Of a DNA stretch of 64,000 nt, positions 43,577 through 52,874 are shown one piece after another. Source of the DNA: Sutcliffiella horikoshii DSM 8719 (GTDB taxonomy: Bacteria; Bacillota; Bacilli; Bacillales; Bacillaceae_I); the NCBI GenBank assembly GCA_001648575.1, contig LQXN01000058.1:1-64000 (forward strand). The letters run 5' to 3'. The position numbers and the translations under genes are program-made. The notes beneath the pieces are model-generated. The model was not told the origin of the DNA, did no database searches, and saw nothing but the letters and a program-made list of their open reading frames with translations. The first letter of the stretch is position 1, and each line of letters begins with the position of its first letter.

Positions 43577-44506
43577 TTATTTAGTTAAAGCATCCGTCAA
43601 CACAGGTACAACCTGTTTCTTACGGGACACAACGCCCTTCAATAAAGCAGTATTGTTCTCAAGCGTCACATTGTATGCTTTCTCCACAGCCGGAGCCTGG
43701 GAGCCAAGTGCAAGTGCAACAGAATCATTCTCTAAGATATCCGTCACTACCAACAAAAACAAATCTAAATCCTTGTTCGCCACATTCGCTGTGATTACAG
43801 CTTCCAACTCTTCTTGTTTTGCAAGAACGTCGTTTGTATCAACTGTGTTCACCTGGGCGATTTCCACCTTGTAGTTACCCATTTGGAACTCTTTTGCATC
43901 AAGTGAGATAAGCTGTTCTACCGTTTTGTCGCTAAGGTCCGCTCCCGCTTTCAGCATTGCAAGGCCGTACTCTTCTGCATTCACACCTGCGATTTCAGCA
44001 AGTTCTTTTGCAGCTTGTACATCTTGCTCTGTGCAAGTCGGGGATTTGAACAATAGAGAATCAGAGATGATGGCAGAAAGCATCAATCCCGCAATTGGCT
44101 TGGAGATTTCTAGGCCGTTTTCCTTGTAAAGCTTGTTCAAGATCGTCGCTGTACAACCAACAGGCTCTGCACGGTAGAGTAATGGTTCCGCTGTTTCAAA
44201 GTTTGCGATACGGTGATGATCGATTACTTCAAGAACGCGAACCTGGTCGATATCACTTACGCTCTGTTGGCGCTCGTTGTGGTCGACCAAGATTACTTCC
44301 TTCACTTCGTTTGCAACAGTTTCCACAAGACGTGGCACTTCACTGTTGAATTCTTTTAAAGCATATTCCGTTTCGCCGTTCAGTTCACCCAAGCGAACCG
44401 GCTCGGCATCCATGCCCAATTGCTTTTTTAACTCTGCATAAGCGATGGCCGAGCAGATGGTATCTGTATCTGGGTTTTTATGTCCTAGTACTAAAACTTT
44501 TGTCAT
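43577..44506 (-). CDS. ppaC: manganese-dependent inorganic pyrophosphatase
   Basis: A 309-aa DHH/DHHA2 family II pyrophosphatase, the B. subtilis length. It shows [17 protein letters not shown] at the N-terminus, VDHNERQQ, the DHH of [10 protein letters not shown] and the C-terminal SRKKQVVP. It hydrolyses PPi. The ATG follows AAGGAG; the ORF extends 18 codons upstream without support. Confidence 0.97.
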   Translation of the reverse strand: MTKVLVLGHKNPDTDTICSAIAYAELKKQLGMDAEPVRLGELNGETEYALKEFNSEVPRLVETVANEVKEVILVDHNERQQSVSDIDQVRVLEVIDHHRIANFETAEPLLYRAEPVGCTATILNKLYKENGLEISKPIAGLMLSAIISDSLLFKSPTCTEQDVQAAKELAEIAGVNAEEYGLAMLKAGADLSDKTVEQLISLDAKEFQMGNYKVEIAQVNTVDTNDVLAKQEELEAVITANVANKDLDLFLLVVTDILENDSVALALGSQAPAVEKAYNVTLENNTALLKGVVSRKKQVVPVLTDALTK

Positions 44507-44649
44507 GAGTACTCTCCTTGCGTAAATGTAATATCGAGCTATTCGTGCTAACTCTTCCACTTTGTATATTACCTTAAAATTTCTTCTGTTTCAAAATGAA
44601 AATCTAATCAATCATTAAAACGTCGCGCTGCAGTCGATATCACTAATCC

Positions 44650-44733
44650 GAGTTGATGCCGAAATGGGTGGAGTTCGTGCCAAAATGAACCGAGTTCGTG
44701 CGGAAACTTGGCAAGTTCGTGCCAAAGCAGCGC
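44650..44733. repeat. 21-bp-period tandem array B
   Basis: Four units start at 44650, 44671, 44692 and 44713 with core (G/A)AGTTCGTGCCAAA and a 7-nt variable tail. The period is exactly 21 bp. The minus strand reads as FGTN-x3 heptads in one frame. It lies between ppaC and the VWA lipoprotein gene. Confidence 0.85.
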
Positions 44734-44762
44734 CCCCCTCTCCGCCAGTTCAACCCAATATA

Positions 44763-46220
44763 TTACCCGTTCTCTTCCTTCAGCTTTCTCATCCGCTCCA
44801 ACCAATCCTCCAGTTCTGCATCGATTCGGTCAAGTTCATCGTTCATTTCTTTTTCCTTTTTGGCGTGTAATTCGTCCTTTAACGATTCCATTGTCTCTTT
44901 ATATTCTTCGATTCTAGCAAGTAAGGCGGATTCTTCTTCCTCTGTAATTTGTTCTGCGTTTTTCAACGATTTGGCAGCACCCCTGAAGCGCTCCGCTTCT
45001 TTGGTGATGGCATGGTTAATCGTCATTTTCATTTTACCGAGGTCAAGATTGGCAAAAGAAACGGCAAAAGTGCCTCTCGGGGATTCCAGTGATTTATTCA
45101 TCAGGTCGAGATCACTTGGCAGCCATTTGTATTTCATGCTGTTCTGCAGGTCGTCCGCGCTGTCGGCAGAGATGTACTCACCATTCCCGGCAGCTGCCAC
45201 ATCTTTCAACTGATTTTCCGATTCTTTGTCGACATTGAATCCGATGATGTTGACATGGCGGCCATCTTTTTCATCTGCAAAGGCCTGAGCTTCCTCTACC
45301 GGGTTGCCTTCGCACGTTTCCATCCCGTCACTTACAATATAAAGGGTAATATCACCCTCATAATCGGCGCTATCCTCGCGTGCCGTCTTGATTGCCTCCG
45401 CAAGCGGGGTCCACCCTTTCGCTTCTACCCCTTGAACTGCTTCAAAAAATGCTTTTTCGTTATACGCCTGTGCCGGGTAGACCTCATCAATCCTTGAACA
45501 GGAAACTTGCATATCCTTGTCTTCTTGGGATCCGGCGTGCCCGTATACATACAAGGATACATCGCTATTCGCCCCGATTGTTTTACCAAAACTCAAGACG
45601 GCATCCTTAGCCACCTTCATTTTTTGCTTCCCATTTACATCCAACAGCATACTTGAGCTGGCATCCAAAAGGATCAATGCTTTTGCAGGCGTCCCCTGCC
45701 CATTTGTTGCTTCATCATTCAGCTCTGGCTCGGGCAGGAGCGGTTCATTAAAAGAAGGATCAAAGTCTGCCAGTTCCCCAATTGCCACAGGATAGGCACT
45801 GTTCCCTAACAGGTAGATAAAAGCCTTCAACAAATCATCCGTATTTGTCGTTTCCTCTGTTACACTTTCCATATTTAAAAGAAACTCCTCTTCCAAACCC
45901 TCTAAAGGGCTGAGCGAGGCAAAGACTTTGGTTTCCTCTTCATACTCGATATCCCCAGTCATTGTACCGGACTGAACCGCTACAAACTCTTCCAGATTGG
46001 ACGGGATCACTATTTCATCCAACTTTTTAAGAACCTCTCCGTCTGAAGCTCTGTTTTCGCCTTCTGGTTCTTCTTCGTTCGTATCCTCTTCCTCTTGGAC
46101 TGTTTCTTCCTGGCGATCTTCTTCATTGGTATCATTTTGACCCGCTGAAGTGTTTTCCCCTTTCGAGCAACCCCCAAGGATTAACATACATATACTCAGT
46201 AACGTAATAAATGATTTCAT
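44763..46220 (-). CDS. VWA-domain lipoprotein
   Basis: A 485-aa lipoprotein: signal peptide with lipobox ILGGC, a Glu/Asn-rich linker (about 22-62), a von Willebrand A domain with the metal-site motif ILLDASSSM (about 180-188), TPLAEAIKTA and VSDGMETCEGN, and a C-terminal charged coiled coil (about 415-485). It resembles B. subtilis YwmC/YwmD. Adhesion or envelope interaction is likely from the fold; the partner is unknown. Confidence 0.85.
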   Translation of the reverse strand: MKSFITLLSICMLILGGCSKGENTSAGQNDTNEEDRQEETVQEEEDTNEEEPEGENRASDGEVLKKLDEIVIPSNLEEFVAVQSGTMTGDIEYEEETKVFASLSPLEGLEEEFLLNMESVTEETTNTDDLLKAFIYLLGNSAYPVAIGELADFDPSFNEPLLPEPELNDEATNGQGTPAKALILLDASSSMLLDVNGKQKMKVAKDAVLSFGKTIGANSDVSLYVYGHAGSQEDKDMQVSCSRIDEVYPAQAYNEKAFFEAVQGVEAKGWTPLAEAIKTAREDSADYEGDITLYIVSDGMETCEGNPVEEAQAFADEKDGRHVNIIGFNVDKESENQLKDVAAAGNGEYISADSADDLQNSMKYKWLPSDLDLMNKSLESPRGTFAVSFANLDLGKMKMTINHAITKEAERFRGAAKSLKNAEQITEEEESALLARIEEYKETMESLKDELHAKKEKEMNDELDRIDAELEDWLERMRKLKEENG

Positions 46221-46491
46221 CTGTGTCCCTCCATTCTTCTATTCGTACGGCTTGGCGCTGATATAGTTTCAATCATCCTTAAAATCAGCCCTTAGGAACT
46301 ATTAAAATAGTAAAAAAACCTTTATATAGCTCACCTTCCATAAATAGGATAACTATTTCGCCCCTTTTTTTCCAATAAAAACTATTTTCAAACTGTTTCA
46401 CTCATTCTCCCAAATACTCTCAATGACGATATTTTCCCCCTCAAGTAGGGTAAGGGAATAACTATTAACGATAAAATATGGAGGTTCTGAT

Positions 46492-48033
46492 ATGGACAAC
46501 TTTACAAAGCTACCATCTCATCCTGCTTCACTCTGGCGACAGCCACAATCATCTGGTGATTTCACCCCGCTCAATGAGGACATCTCAGCAGATGTAACAG
46601 TGATAGGTGCTGGAATTACAGGCATCACTACCGCATACCTTCTTGCAAAGGAAGGATTGAAAGTCGCCCTCCTTGAAGCAGGCGAGGTCATAGGTGGGAC
46701 GACAGGATTTACCACCGCTAAGATTTCCTCCCAGCACGGGCTGATCTATCAAGAACTGATAAAGCAACACGGAAAAGATAAAGCAAGGCTTTATTATGAA
46801 GCGAATCAGGAAGGCATATCATTCATTCAAGATTGCATCAATGATCTGCAGATAGATTGCGATTTCCACACACTCCCGTCCTTTATTTACTCCACAAATA
46901 AGGAAATGGAGCAAAAAGTGGAGGATGAGGCAAATGCCTATCTTCAACTTGGTATAGATGGTGGTTTTGCCCACAAGGAGGATCTGTCCCTCCCTTATTC
47001 CATAAAAAACGGGGTGATGATGAGGAATCAGGCACAATTTCATCCAGTCAAATATTTAAATGGGCTGATACAGGCTTTTACAAAACTTGGCGGTCAAGTG
47101 TTTGAGCACACAAGAGCCTTGGATATAAACAATGACCCTACCGCTGTAAAAACAGACAGGGGTTTTGAGGTGAAAAGCAAATACATCGTTGTCAGCACCC
47201 ACTATCCATTCAGCGATACAAAAGGCCTTCTCTTTTCCAGATTGCATATTGAACGCTCTTACGCACTAGCGGCTAAGACGGATGCCGGCAACATACCGGA
47301 TGGCATGTACTTGAGTGCCGATGAACCGACACGCTCCATCCGCTGGGCAACCGGGCCTGACGGAGAGAAATTATTGCTTCTTGGCGGGGAAGGGCATCCT
47401 ACCGGTCAAAATGATCGAGATACCTCCACCCACTATGAGAATCTAGTAAAATTCGGATCCAGGTATTTTGATATAACCGATGTTCCGTTCCATTGGTCTT
47501 CACAGGATATTTTCTCCTTGGATAGCCTGCCGTACATCGGTCCCATCCAGACAGGGACTGAAAATGTACTCGTAGCTACCGCTTACGCTAAGTGGGGCAT
47601 GACAAACGGCACAATTGCAGCTTCCATATTGAAGGATCATATCTTAGACAAGGAAAATCCGTATAAAGACCTTTTCCATCCCGCAAGGAGCGAAATGGAA
47701 GCCAGCAGCATCAAAAATTTCATCAAAGAAAATACTACCGTCGCCAAAGAAATGGTCAAAGGGAAAATGAAAAGAAAGTCCCGCAGCTTAGATGAACTGA
47801 GGCATGATGAAGGCGGAATTGTCCAGCTGGACGGCAAAAAAGTCGGAGCCTATAAGGACAGTGAAGGCACTTGCCATCTTGTAAAGCCGACCTGTACCCA
47901 TATGGGATGCGACGTGGAGTGGAACGATGCGGAACGCTCATGGGATTGTCCATGCCACGCATCAAGGTTCTCCTATAAGGGTGATGTGTTGGAAGGACCG
48001 GCAACGAAGCCATTAAAGGGGGTTGAGAGTTAA
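46492..48033 (+). CDS. yhfW: FAD-dependent oxidoreductase with C-terminal Rieske domain (YhfW-like)
   Basis: A 513-aa fusion. The N-terminal DAO-type domain has the FAD motif VTVIGAGITGITTAYLL (about 35-51). The C-terminal Rieske [2Fe-2S] domain (about 425-513) has CTHMGC and CPCHASRF, giving the two Cys and two His ligands. B. subtilis YhfW has the same design. The substrate is unknown. ATGGAGG precedes the start at normal spacing. It lies convergent to a YflT stress gene, with a repeat element between. Confidence 0.9.
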   Translation: MDNFTKLPSHPASLWRQPQSSGDFTPLNEDISADVTVIGAGITGITTAYLLAKEGLKVALLEAGEVIGGTTGFTTAKISSQHGLIYQELIKQHGKDKARLYYEANQEGISFIQDCINDLQIDCDFHTLPSFIYSTNKEMEQKVEDEANAYLQLGIDGGFAHKEDLSLPYSIKNGVMMRNQAQFHPVKYLNGLIQAFTKLGGQVFEHTRALDINNDPTAVKTDRGFEVKSKYIVVSTHYPFSDTKGLLFSRLHIERSYALAAKTDAGNIPDGMYLSADEPTRSIRWATGPDGEKLLLLGGEGHPTGQNDRDTSTHYENLVKFGSRYFDITDVPFHWSSQDIFSLDSLPYIGPIQTGTENVLVATAYAKWGMTNGTIAASILKDHILDKENPYKDLFHPARSEMEASSIKNFIKENTTVAKEMVKGKMKRKSRSLDELRHDEGGIVQLDGKKVGAYKDSEGTCHLVKPTCTHMGCDVEWNDAERSWDCPCHASRFSYKGDVLEGPATKPLKGVES

Positions 48034-48115
48034 CACCAATATTCTTTTTGCTGTTATTGGAAGCTTTGGTTGGCCTTTTATGGCAACTGTTTCCGAGAAC
48101 AGTGAGCAAGAAAAA

Positions 48116-48151
48116 GAGGAACACCCCCGGTGAAGGGGGGGTTCCTCTCAG
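48116..48151. terminator. terminator hairpin, left copy flanking element copy 2
   Basis: GAGGAACACCCCC/GGGGGGTTCCTC stem. On the minus strand it is followed by TTTTTCTTG, so it is the effective stop for the YflT gene; on the plus strand no T-run follows. Confidence 0.7.
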
Positions 48152-48368
48152 ACTGTTGACAAAACCCTAAATATTTTTAAATTTGCATCCTGCTGTTGAT
48201 CTTCGTTCCAGGCGCTTCGCTTTTCGCGGGCGGTCCGGAAGCCTCCTCGGGCTTACGCCCTGCGGGGTCTTCCCTGTCCCTTCCTCCCGCAGAAGTCTGC
48301 GCGCCTTCCACTACGATCAACACAGGTTATTGCATATCTCAAAGATAAAATAACTTTGTCTACACACT
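48152..48368. mobile_element. MITE-like element, copy 2, between two terminator hairpins
   Basis: About 217 bp in the opposite orientation to copy 1. Its ends read ACTGTTGACAAAA (left) and CTTTGTCTACACACT (right); as inverted repeats these agree at about 11 of 15 positions. The core 48195-48321 matches the reverse complement of copy 1's core closely (for example GGGAGGAAGGGACAGG and GGACCGCCCGC). The flanking hairpins share their arms but differ in loop. Confidence 0.7.
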
Positions 48369-48404
48369 GAGAGGAACACCCCAGTTTAGGGGTGTTCCTC
48401 TCAG
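48369..48404. terminator. terminator hairpin, right copy flanking element copy 2
   Basis: Perfect stem GAGGAACACCCC/GGGGTGTTCCTC around AGTTTA. On the minus strand it is followed by TGTGTAGAC (element end) and no T-run. Confidence 0.65.
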
Positions 48405-48408
48405 TTTA

Positions 48409-48831
48409 TCAGTCTACTTGCTTAAGAGCATCCATTGGCATTTTTTGCTGGTCACGGCCTCCAACACAAGGTTCGAGGGTTTGTGCTTCCTTGCTTTTTC
48501 TTTTATTCACAAGAACTAAAATCCTGCCGTTCTCCACATCGGTAGCGTACATCGGTGCGTCATGGTCTGATAGACCGAGCTCAAGTAGTTTGTTCCCGAC
48601 ACCTTGTGGGGCCTGGACTTCTTCTGGCAAAAGGATTTTATCAACAACAGAATCTTCATCTTCCTCTACAATCCTTTCGATGCGAGTTCCCATTGGATAA
48701 TCGGAGCCAAGAGAATCTCCTAATGCGACGATGACGATCTCTTCTGCCTGGTATCCTTGTACAATCAAACCTTCTACCACGTTCCTGGCTTTTTTCTCTG
48801 TATCATAAACACCTAATAGCGCTTTTTTCAT
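48409..48831 (-). CDS. general stress protein 17M-like (YflT domain)
   Basis: A 140-aa protein with the YflT domain at its N-terminus (LLGVYDTEKKARNVVEGLIVQGYQAEEIVIVA) and a variable C-terminal part. Relatives in B. subtilis are sigma-B-controlled stress proteins of unknown biochemical role. A sigma-B-type promoter lies at 48875-48899. AGGAGGAA precedes the ATG. Confidence 0.87.
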   Translation of the reverse strand: MKKALLGVYDTEKKARNVVEGLIVQGYQAEEIVIVALGDSLGSDYPMGTRIERIVEEDEDSVVDKILLPEEVQAPQGVGNKLLELGLSDHDAPMYATDVENGRILVLVNKRKSKEAQTLEPCVGGRDQQKMPMDALKQVD

Positions 48832-48874
48832 TGTCGTTTCCTCCTAGGAAGTATGATAGTTCTTTTCTCTATAC

Positions 48875-48899
48875 ATTCCCCCGTACCAAGAGTTGAAAC
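48875..48899 (-). promoter_or_regulatory. sigma-B-type promoter of the YflT gene
   Basis: GTTTCA (48894-48899), 13 nt, GGGAAT (48875-48880) on the minus strand. Each hexamer differs from consensus at one position. Confidence 0.7.
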
Positions 48900-48918
48900 G
48901 CAATTCCTTATATTACCT

Positions 48919-50628
48919 TCACCCAAACTGTGCATGATGAAGCCTGCTGTAGATTCCCTCTGCCTCAATCAGCTCTTCATGTCGGCCTTGCTCTGCGATC
49001 CCGTCTTTTGTCACAACCATGATTCGGTCTGCATTTTTGATGGTGGCTAGCCTGTGGGCGATGACAAGTGTCGTCCGGTCTTTGGATAGCTCCGTCAATG
49101 ACTCCTGGATGGCGCGTTCTGTTTCGGTATCAAGTGCAGAGGTCGCTTCATCAAGTATCAGGATCGGTGGATTCTTCAGGAATATCCGTGAAATGGCAAG
49201 GCGCTGCTTTTGGCCTCCAGACAATTTCACCCCTCGTTCCCCAATGACGGTATCAAGTCCCTGAGGCTGAGTGGAGATGAAATCATCAAGCTGGGAACGC
49301 CTCGCCGCCTCCATGATCTCATCATCTTTTGCATCAAGTTTTCCGTATGCGATATTTTCCCTGATCGTTCCGGAAAAAAGGAAAACATCCTGCTGCACGA
49401 TCCCGATTTGGCTCCGCAAAGATTCCAGGGTCAATTCACGCGTGTCATATCCATCGATGAGGATGCTGCCTTCCTCTACTTCATAGAATCTTGGCAAGAG
49501 ACTGCAAAGCGTCGTTTTACCGGCACCTGATGGACCGACGATTGCCACTGTTTCCCCAGCCCGGACCTTAAGATTGATATTTTTCAATACTTGTTCATTG
49601 CCTTCATAACCAAAGGATACATTCCGGTAATGGATCTCCCCTTCAAGGTCCGCATGGACAGCATCTGGTGCATCTGCAATATCAGGTTCTGTATCCATGA
49701 TTTCCGTGTAACGTTTGAATCCTGCAATTCCCTTTGGATAACTCTCGATTACTGCATTTATTTTTTGGATTGGTCCAAGTAAAATATTGGACAAAAGAAT
49801 GAATGCGACAAACTCCCCGTAGCTTAATTCCCCGCGGATAACGAAGAAGGTACCGAATAAGAGCGTAAATAATGTCACCATACGCATCAGCATGTAGTTT
49901 GCCGTGACGTTCTGGGCCATGATTTTATATGAAGCAAGCTTTGTGAACCGGTAGCTTTCATTGTTCACTGCAAATTGCTTCTGTTCGTGTTTCTCATTGG
50001 CAAAGGCTTGCACCACGCGGATCCCACCGATGCTGTCCTCCACCCTTGCATTGATTTCGGCAACGTCGCTGAACATTCTGCGGAATGTGCGCGTCATCTT
50101 TTTATTAAAATGGATGGCAAGCACCATCAATAGCGGGATGACCAAAAATGATAATACGGCAAGCTTCCAGTTGATGGAGAGCATGATGAAAAAGGCCCCT
50201 ATCAGGGTCATCAATGCCACAAAGACATCCTCTGGCCCGTGGTGGGCAACTTCCCCTATTTCTTCTAAATCCTTCGTCAATCTTGAGATGGAATGTCCTG
50301 TTTTATTATTGTCATAATAGCCAAATGAAAGCTTCTGCATGTGTTGAAAAAGCTTTCTCCGCATATCGGTCTCGATATTGATCCCAAGCATATGCCCCCA
50401 ATATGTAACGATATAGTGCAGCCCGGTATTAATAACATAGATAGCAAGCAGCCCGATGCATGCCCAGACAATCAGCGTCCAATTTTGTTGCGGCAAGAGC
50501 TTATCAATCACCTGGTTGACGGCAATCGGAAATGCAAGTTCCAGCAACCCTACCAAAACAGCGCAGGAGAAATCCAAAATAAACAGCCATTTATATGGCT
50601 TATAGTAGGAGAAAAACCGTCGTACCAC
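48919..50628 (-). CDS. ywjA: ABC exporter, fused membrane and ATPase (YwjA-like)
   Basis: A 569-aa half-transporter: six-helix exporter domain (about 10-310) and ATPase with Walker A GPSGAGKTT, signature LSGGQKQRLAIS and Walker B ILILDEATSALD. The GTG start giving MVRRFFSYYKPYK matches the YwjA N-terminus; the open frame runs 26 codons further, through the Fur box, and is not used. B. subtilis ywjA is in the Fur regulon. The substrate is unknown. Confidence 0.88.
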   Translation of the reverse strand: MVRRFFSYYKPYKWLFILDFSCAVLVGLLELAFPIAVNQVIDKLLPQQNWTLIVWACIGLLAIYVINTGLHYIVTYWGHMLGINIETDMRRKLFQHMQKLSFGYYDNNKTGHSISRLTKDLEEIGEVAHHGPEDVFVALMTLIGAFFIMLSINWKLAVLSFLVIPLLMVLAIHFNKKMTRTFRRMFSDVAEINARVEDSIGGIRVVQAFANEKHEQKQFAVNNESYRFTKLASYKIMAQNVTANYMLMRMVTLFTLLFGTFFVIRGELSYGEFVAFILLSNILLGPIQKINAVIESYPKGIAGFKRYTEIMDTEPDIADAPDAVHADLEGEIHYRNVSFGYEGNEQVLKNINLKVRAGETVAIVGPSGAGKTTLCSLLPRFYEVEEGSILIDGYDTRELTLESLRSQIGIVQQDVFLFSGTIRENIAYGKLDAKDDEIMEAARRSQLDDFISTQPQGLDTVIGERGVKLSGGQKQRLAISRIFLKNPPILILDEATSALDTETERAIQESLTELSKDRTTLVIAHRLATIKNADRIMVVTKDGIAEQGRHEELIEAEGIYSRLHHAQFG

Positions 50629-50690
50629 TACTTCCACACCCTTTTTAAAATAGTTATGTATACTGCCTGTTTTTTCTTTCGACACCCTAA

Positions 50691-50705
50691 TGATAATCGT
50701 TATCA
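50691..50705 (-). promoter_or_regulatory. Fur box upstream of ywjA
   Basis: TGATAATCGTTATCA is a 7-1-7 inverted repeat one base from perfect, the classic Fur operator. It overlaps the start of the transcript behind a minus-strand promoter with TTGACG and TATAGT (about 50721-50750). Confidence 0.85.
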
Positions 50706-50827
50706 TTTACATTATACTATACTACCATTTCCCTCCAACCGTCAATGCTAATTATATTAGGAAACAAGCGCCACCTGTGTTATAAAGAAATCAAAAGGAT
50801 CCTATGTAGAGAGTGGGAGTATTGAAG

Positions 50828-51496
50828 ATGGCTAACATATTGATCATTGAAGACGAGAAAAAGATTGCCCGTGTCCTTCAACTGGAGCTTGAGCATGAGG
50901 GCTATGAGACGGACGCTGCATTTACCGGTGCAAGCGGCTTGGAAAAATTCAAAGAGCAGCATTGGGACATGGTATTGCTTGATGTGATGCTGCCGGAACT
51001 GAGCGGTTTGGAAGTGCTGAGGAGAATCCGTACGACCGATTCACACACTCCTGTCATTCTTTTGACCGCCCGCAATTCCATCCCGGATAAAGTGAGCGGA
51101 CTGGATCTTGGGGCAAATGATTATGTGACAAAGCCTTTTGAAATAGAGGAACTTTTGGCAAGGGTAAGGGCCTCCTTGCGAACGGTGGAGGTCAAGTCTG
51201 AGAATTCCAAGGTCCTGACTGTCAAGGACTGGACCGTGAATGAAAAAACACGCGATGTCCTCTCTGGTGAAGAACAGGTGGATCTGACACCAAAAGAGTT
51301 TGAGCTTCTTGTTTATTTTATTGAAAACAAAGGACAGGCCTTAAACCGCGAACAGATCCTCAACCGGGTATGGGGCTTTGATTATTACGGGGACACCAAT
51401 ATCGTCGACGTTTACGTCAGGCATCTTCGGAAAAAGCTGGACCTCTCAGATGTGCTCTTGACTGTCCGCGGTGTCGGATACCGACTGAAGGAGTAG
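50828..51496 (+). CDS. ykoG: OmpR-family response regulator (YkoG-like)
   Basis: A 222-aa regulator: receiver domain with DE pair near 8-9, phosphorylated Asp in VLLDVMLPE (about D51), Thr and Lys in LLTARNS and YVTKPFEIEE, and a winged-helix DNA-binding domain (LTPKEFELLVYF ... VDVYVRHLRKKL). The ATG is 8 nt after GGGAG. It is followed by its kinase and two PepSY genes, as in B. subtilis ykoGHIJ. Confidence 0.93.
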   Translation: MANILIIEDEKKIARVLQLELEHEGYETDAAFTGASGLEKFKEQHWDMVLLDVMLPELSGLEVLRRIRTTDSHTPVILLTARNSIPDKVSGLDLGANDYVTKPFEIEELLARVRASLRTVEVKSENSKVLTVKDWTVNEKTRDVLSGEEQVDLTPKEFELLVYFIENKGQALNREQILNRVWGFDYYGDTNIVDVYVRHLRKKLDLSDVLLTVRGVGYRLKE

Positions 51497-51503
51497 CAGG
51501 CAA

Positions 51504-52874
51504 ATGAAAATAAAAAGAAAAATTCTATTGTTTTCCACCGTATGGCTCGTCATCATGCTGCTCCTTGTTAACGGGGCCATCTATTTTCTATTCCAAAAAA
51601 ACATTCTGGACAATGACCTGAACCGGGTAAAGGAACATGCCGAGTCGGTGACAGAAGCCGTGAACCGGGCGATAAGCGAAAACGAAACGGATTTCAGCTC
51701 CCTGCTACATGCCTATCTCCCTCCTAACGGGATGATCCGCATCGTGACAGAAGAGAATACCTCTGTTGCAAACAGTGCCAAGGAGTATGATATGAGACTT
51801 GTACCCACCAAGTTTCAGGATCAGCAATTTTCCACTGTTCGAACATTGGAAGGCACTCCATATGCGGTCGTTTCCTACCCGTTGATATGGACTGATGGAA
51901 ATATTGTGATGCTGGAGGTCACAGAAAAGCTGGAGGATTCCAAGCGGACGATCGACACCCTGCTTATCGTGCTGTTGCTGGCTTCGGTTTTCATCTTGGT
52001 TCCCGCTTTATTTTTCGGGAATGTATTGAGCCGGATCATCTTGACGCCGATTCATGCCATGACCAAAACGATGAAGCAGATCCAGCAGACTGGGGATTAT
52101 CAAAAGCTGCGGCTTGAAGGCACTTCCAAGGATGAGCTTTATACAATGGGAAACACATTCAACCAGATGATTGATATCCTTGAGAAAAACTATCAAAAAC
52201 AGCAGCAATTTGTGTCCGATGCTTCCCATGAATTGAAAACGCCGCTTACTGTCATTGAAAGTTATGCCAGCATGCTGAAACGGTGGGGCATGAAAAAGCC
52301 CGAGCTATTGGAGGAATCGGTGGATGCCATCTATTCTGAGTCCTTACGGATGAAGGAAATGACCGAGCAGATGCTGCAGCTGGCCAATGCGGATAATGAT
52401 ATGGTGTTGAAGAAAGAAACGGTGGACCTGCATGACCTCTGCAAGCAAGCTGCACACAATATGGAAGTTTCTTTTAACAGGGAAATCCGGTTTGTCGATC
52501 AAGGCCTTGCATCTCTAGTCATTGCAGATACAAATAAAATAAAGCAGCTGCTCTACATCCTCTTGGATAACGCACGGAAATATAGTGAAGCAGAAGTGGA
52601 GTTGGAGCTTGGGGAGACTGCTGGCAACTGCTATTTTTCCGTACGGGACCAAGGGATGGGGATCCCGAAAGAAGACTTGGATAAAATCTTTGACCGCTTT
52701 TATCGCGTCGATAAAGCCAGAAACCGCGAGTCCGGTGGTGCTGGGCTTGGTCTTTCCATCGCCAAGCAAATAGTGGAAGCACACCGCGGGACGATCGACT
52801 TTACAAGTGAGGAAGGAAAAGGCACGACCGTGAAAGTGACATTGCCCAAAGGAAAGGACAGTGAACGGGAATGA
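51504..52874 (+). CDS. ykoH: sensor histidine kinase (YkoH-like)
   Basis: A 456-aa kinase with two membrane helices (about 8-28 and 149-172) around an extracellular sensor, a HAMP linker, the phosphorylated His in SDASHELKTPLTVIESYASM (about 235-240), N box LLYILLDNARKYSEA and G boxes DQGMGIPKE and GAGLGLSIAKQI. It lies 7 nt after ykoG and overlaps the next PepSY gene by 4 bp. The signal is unknown. Confidence 0.93.
   Translation: MKIKRKILLFSTVWLVIMLLLVNGAIYFLFQKNILDNDLNRVKEHAESVTEAVNRAISENETDFSSLLHAYLPPNGMIRIVTEENTSVANSAKEYDMRLVPTKFQDQQFSTVRTLEGTPYAVVSYPLIWTDGNIVMLEVTEKLEDSKRTIDTLLIVLLLASVFILVPALFFGNVLSRIILTPIHAMTKTMKQIQQTGDYQKLRLEGTSKDELYTMGNTFNQMIDILEKNYQKQQQFVSDASHELKTPLTVIESYASMLKRWGMKKPELLEESVDAIYSESLRMKEMTEQMLQLANADNDMVLKKETVDLHDLCKQAAHNMEVSFNREIRFVDQGLASLVIADTNKIKQLLYILLDNARKYSEAEVELELGETAGNCYFSVRDQGMGIPKEDLDKIFDRFYRVDKARNRESGGAGLGLSIAKQIVEAHRGTIDFTSEEGKGTTVKVTLPKGKDSERE

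Noticed and set aside
44608-44805. 65-aa minus-strand ORF over array B
   Set aside because: It spans the 21-bp repeats and overlaps the 3' end of the VWA gene in another frame; composition follows the repeat and no start signal is seen.
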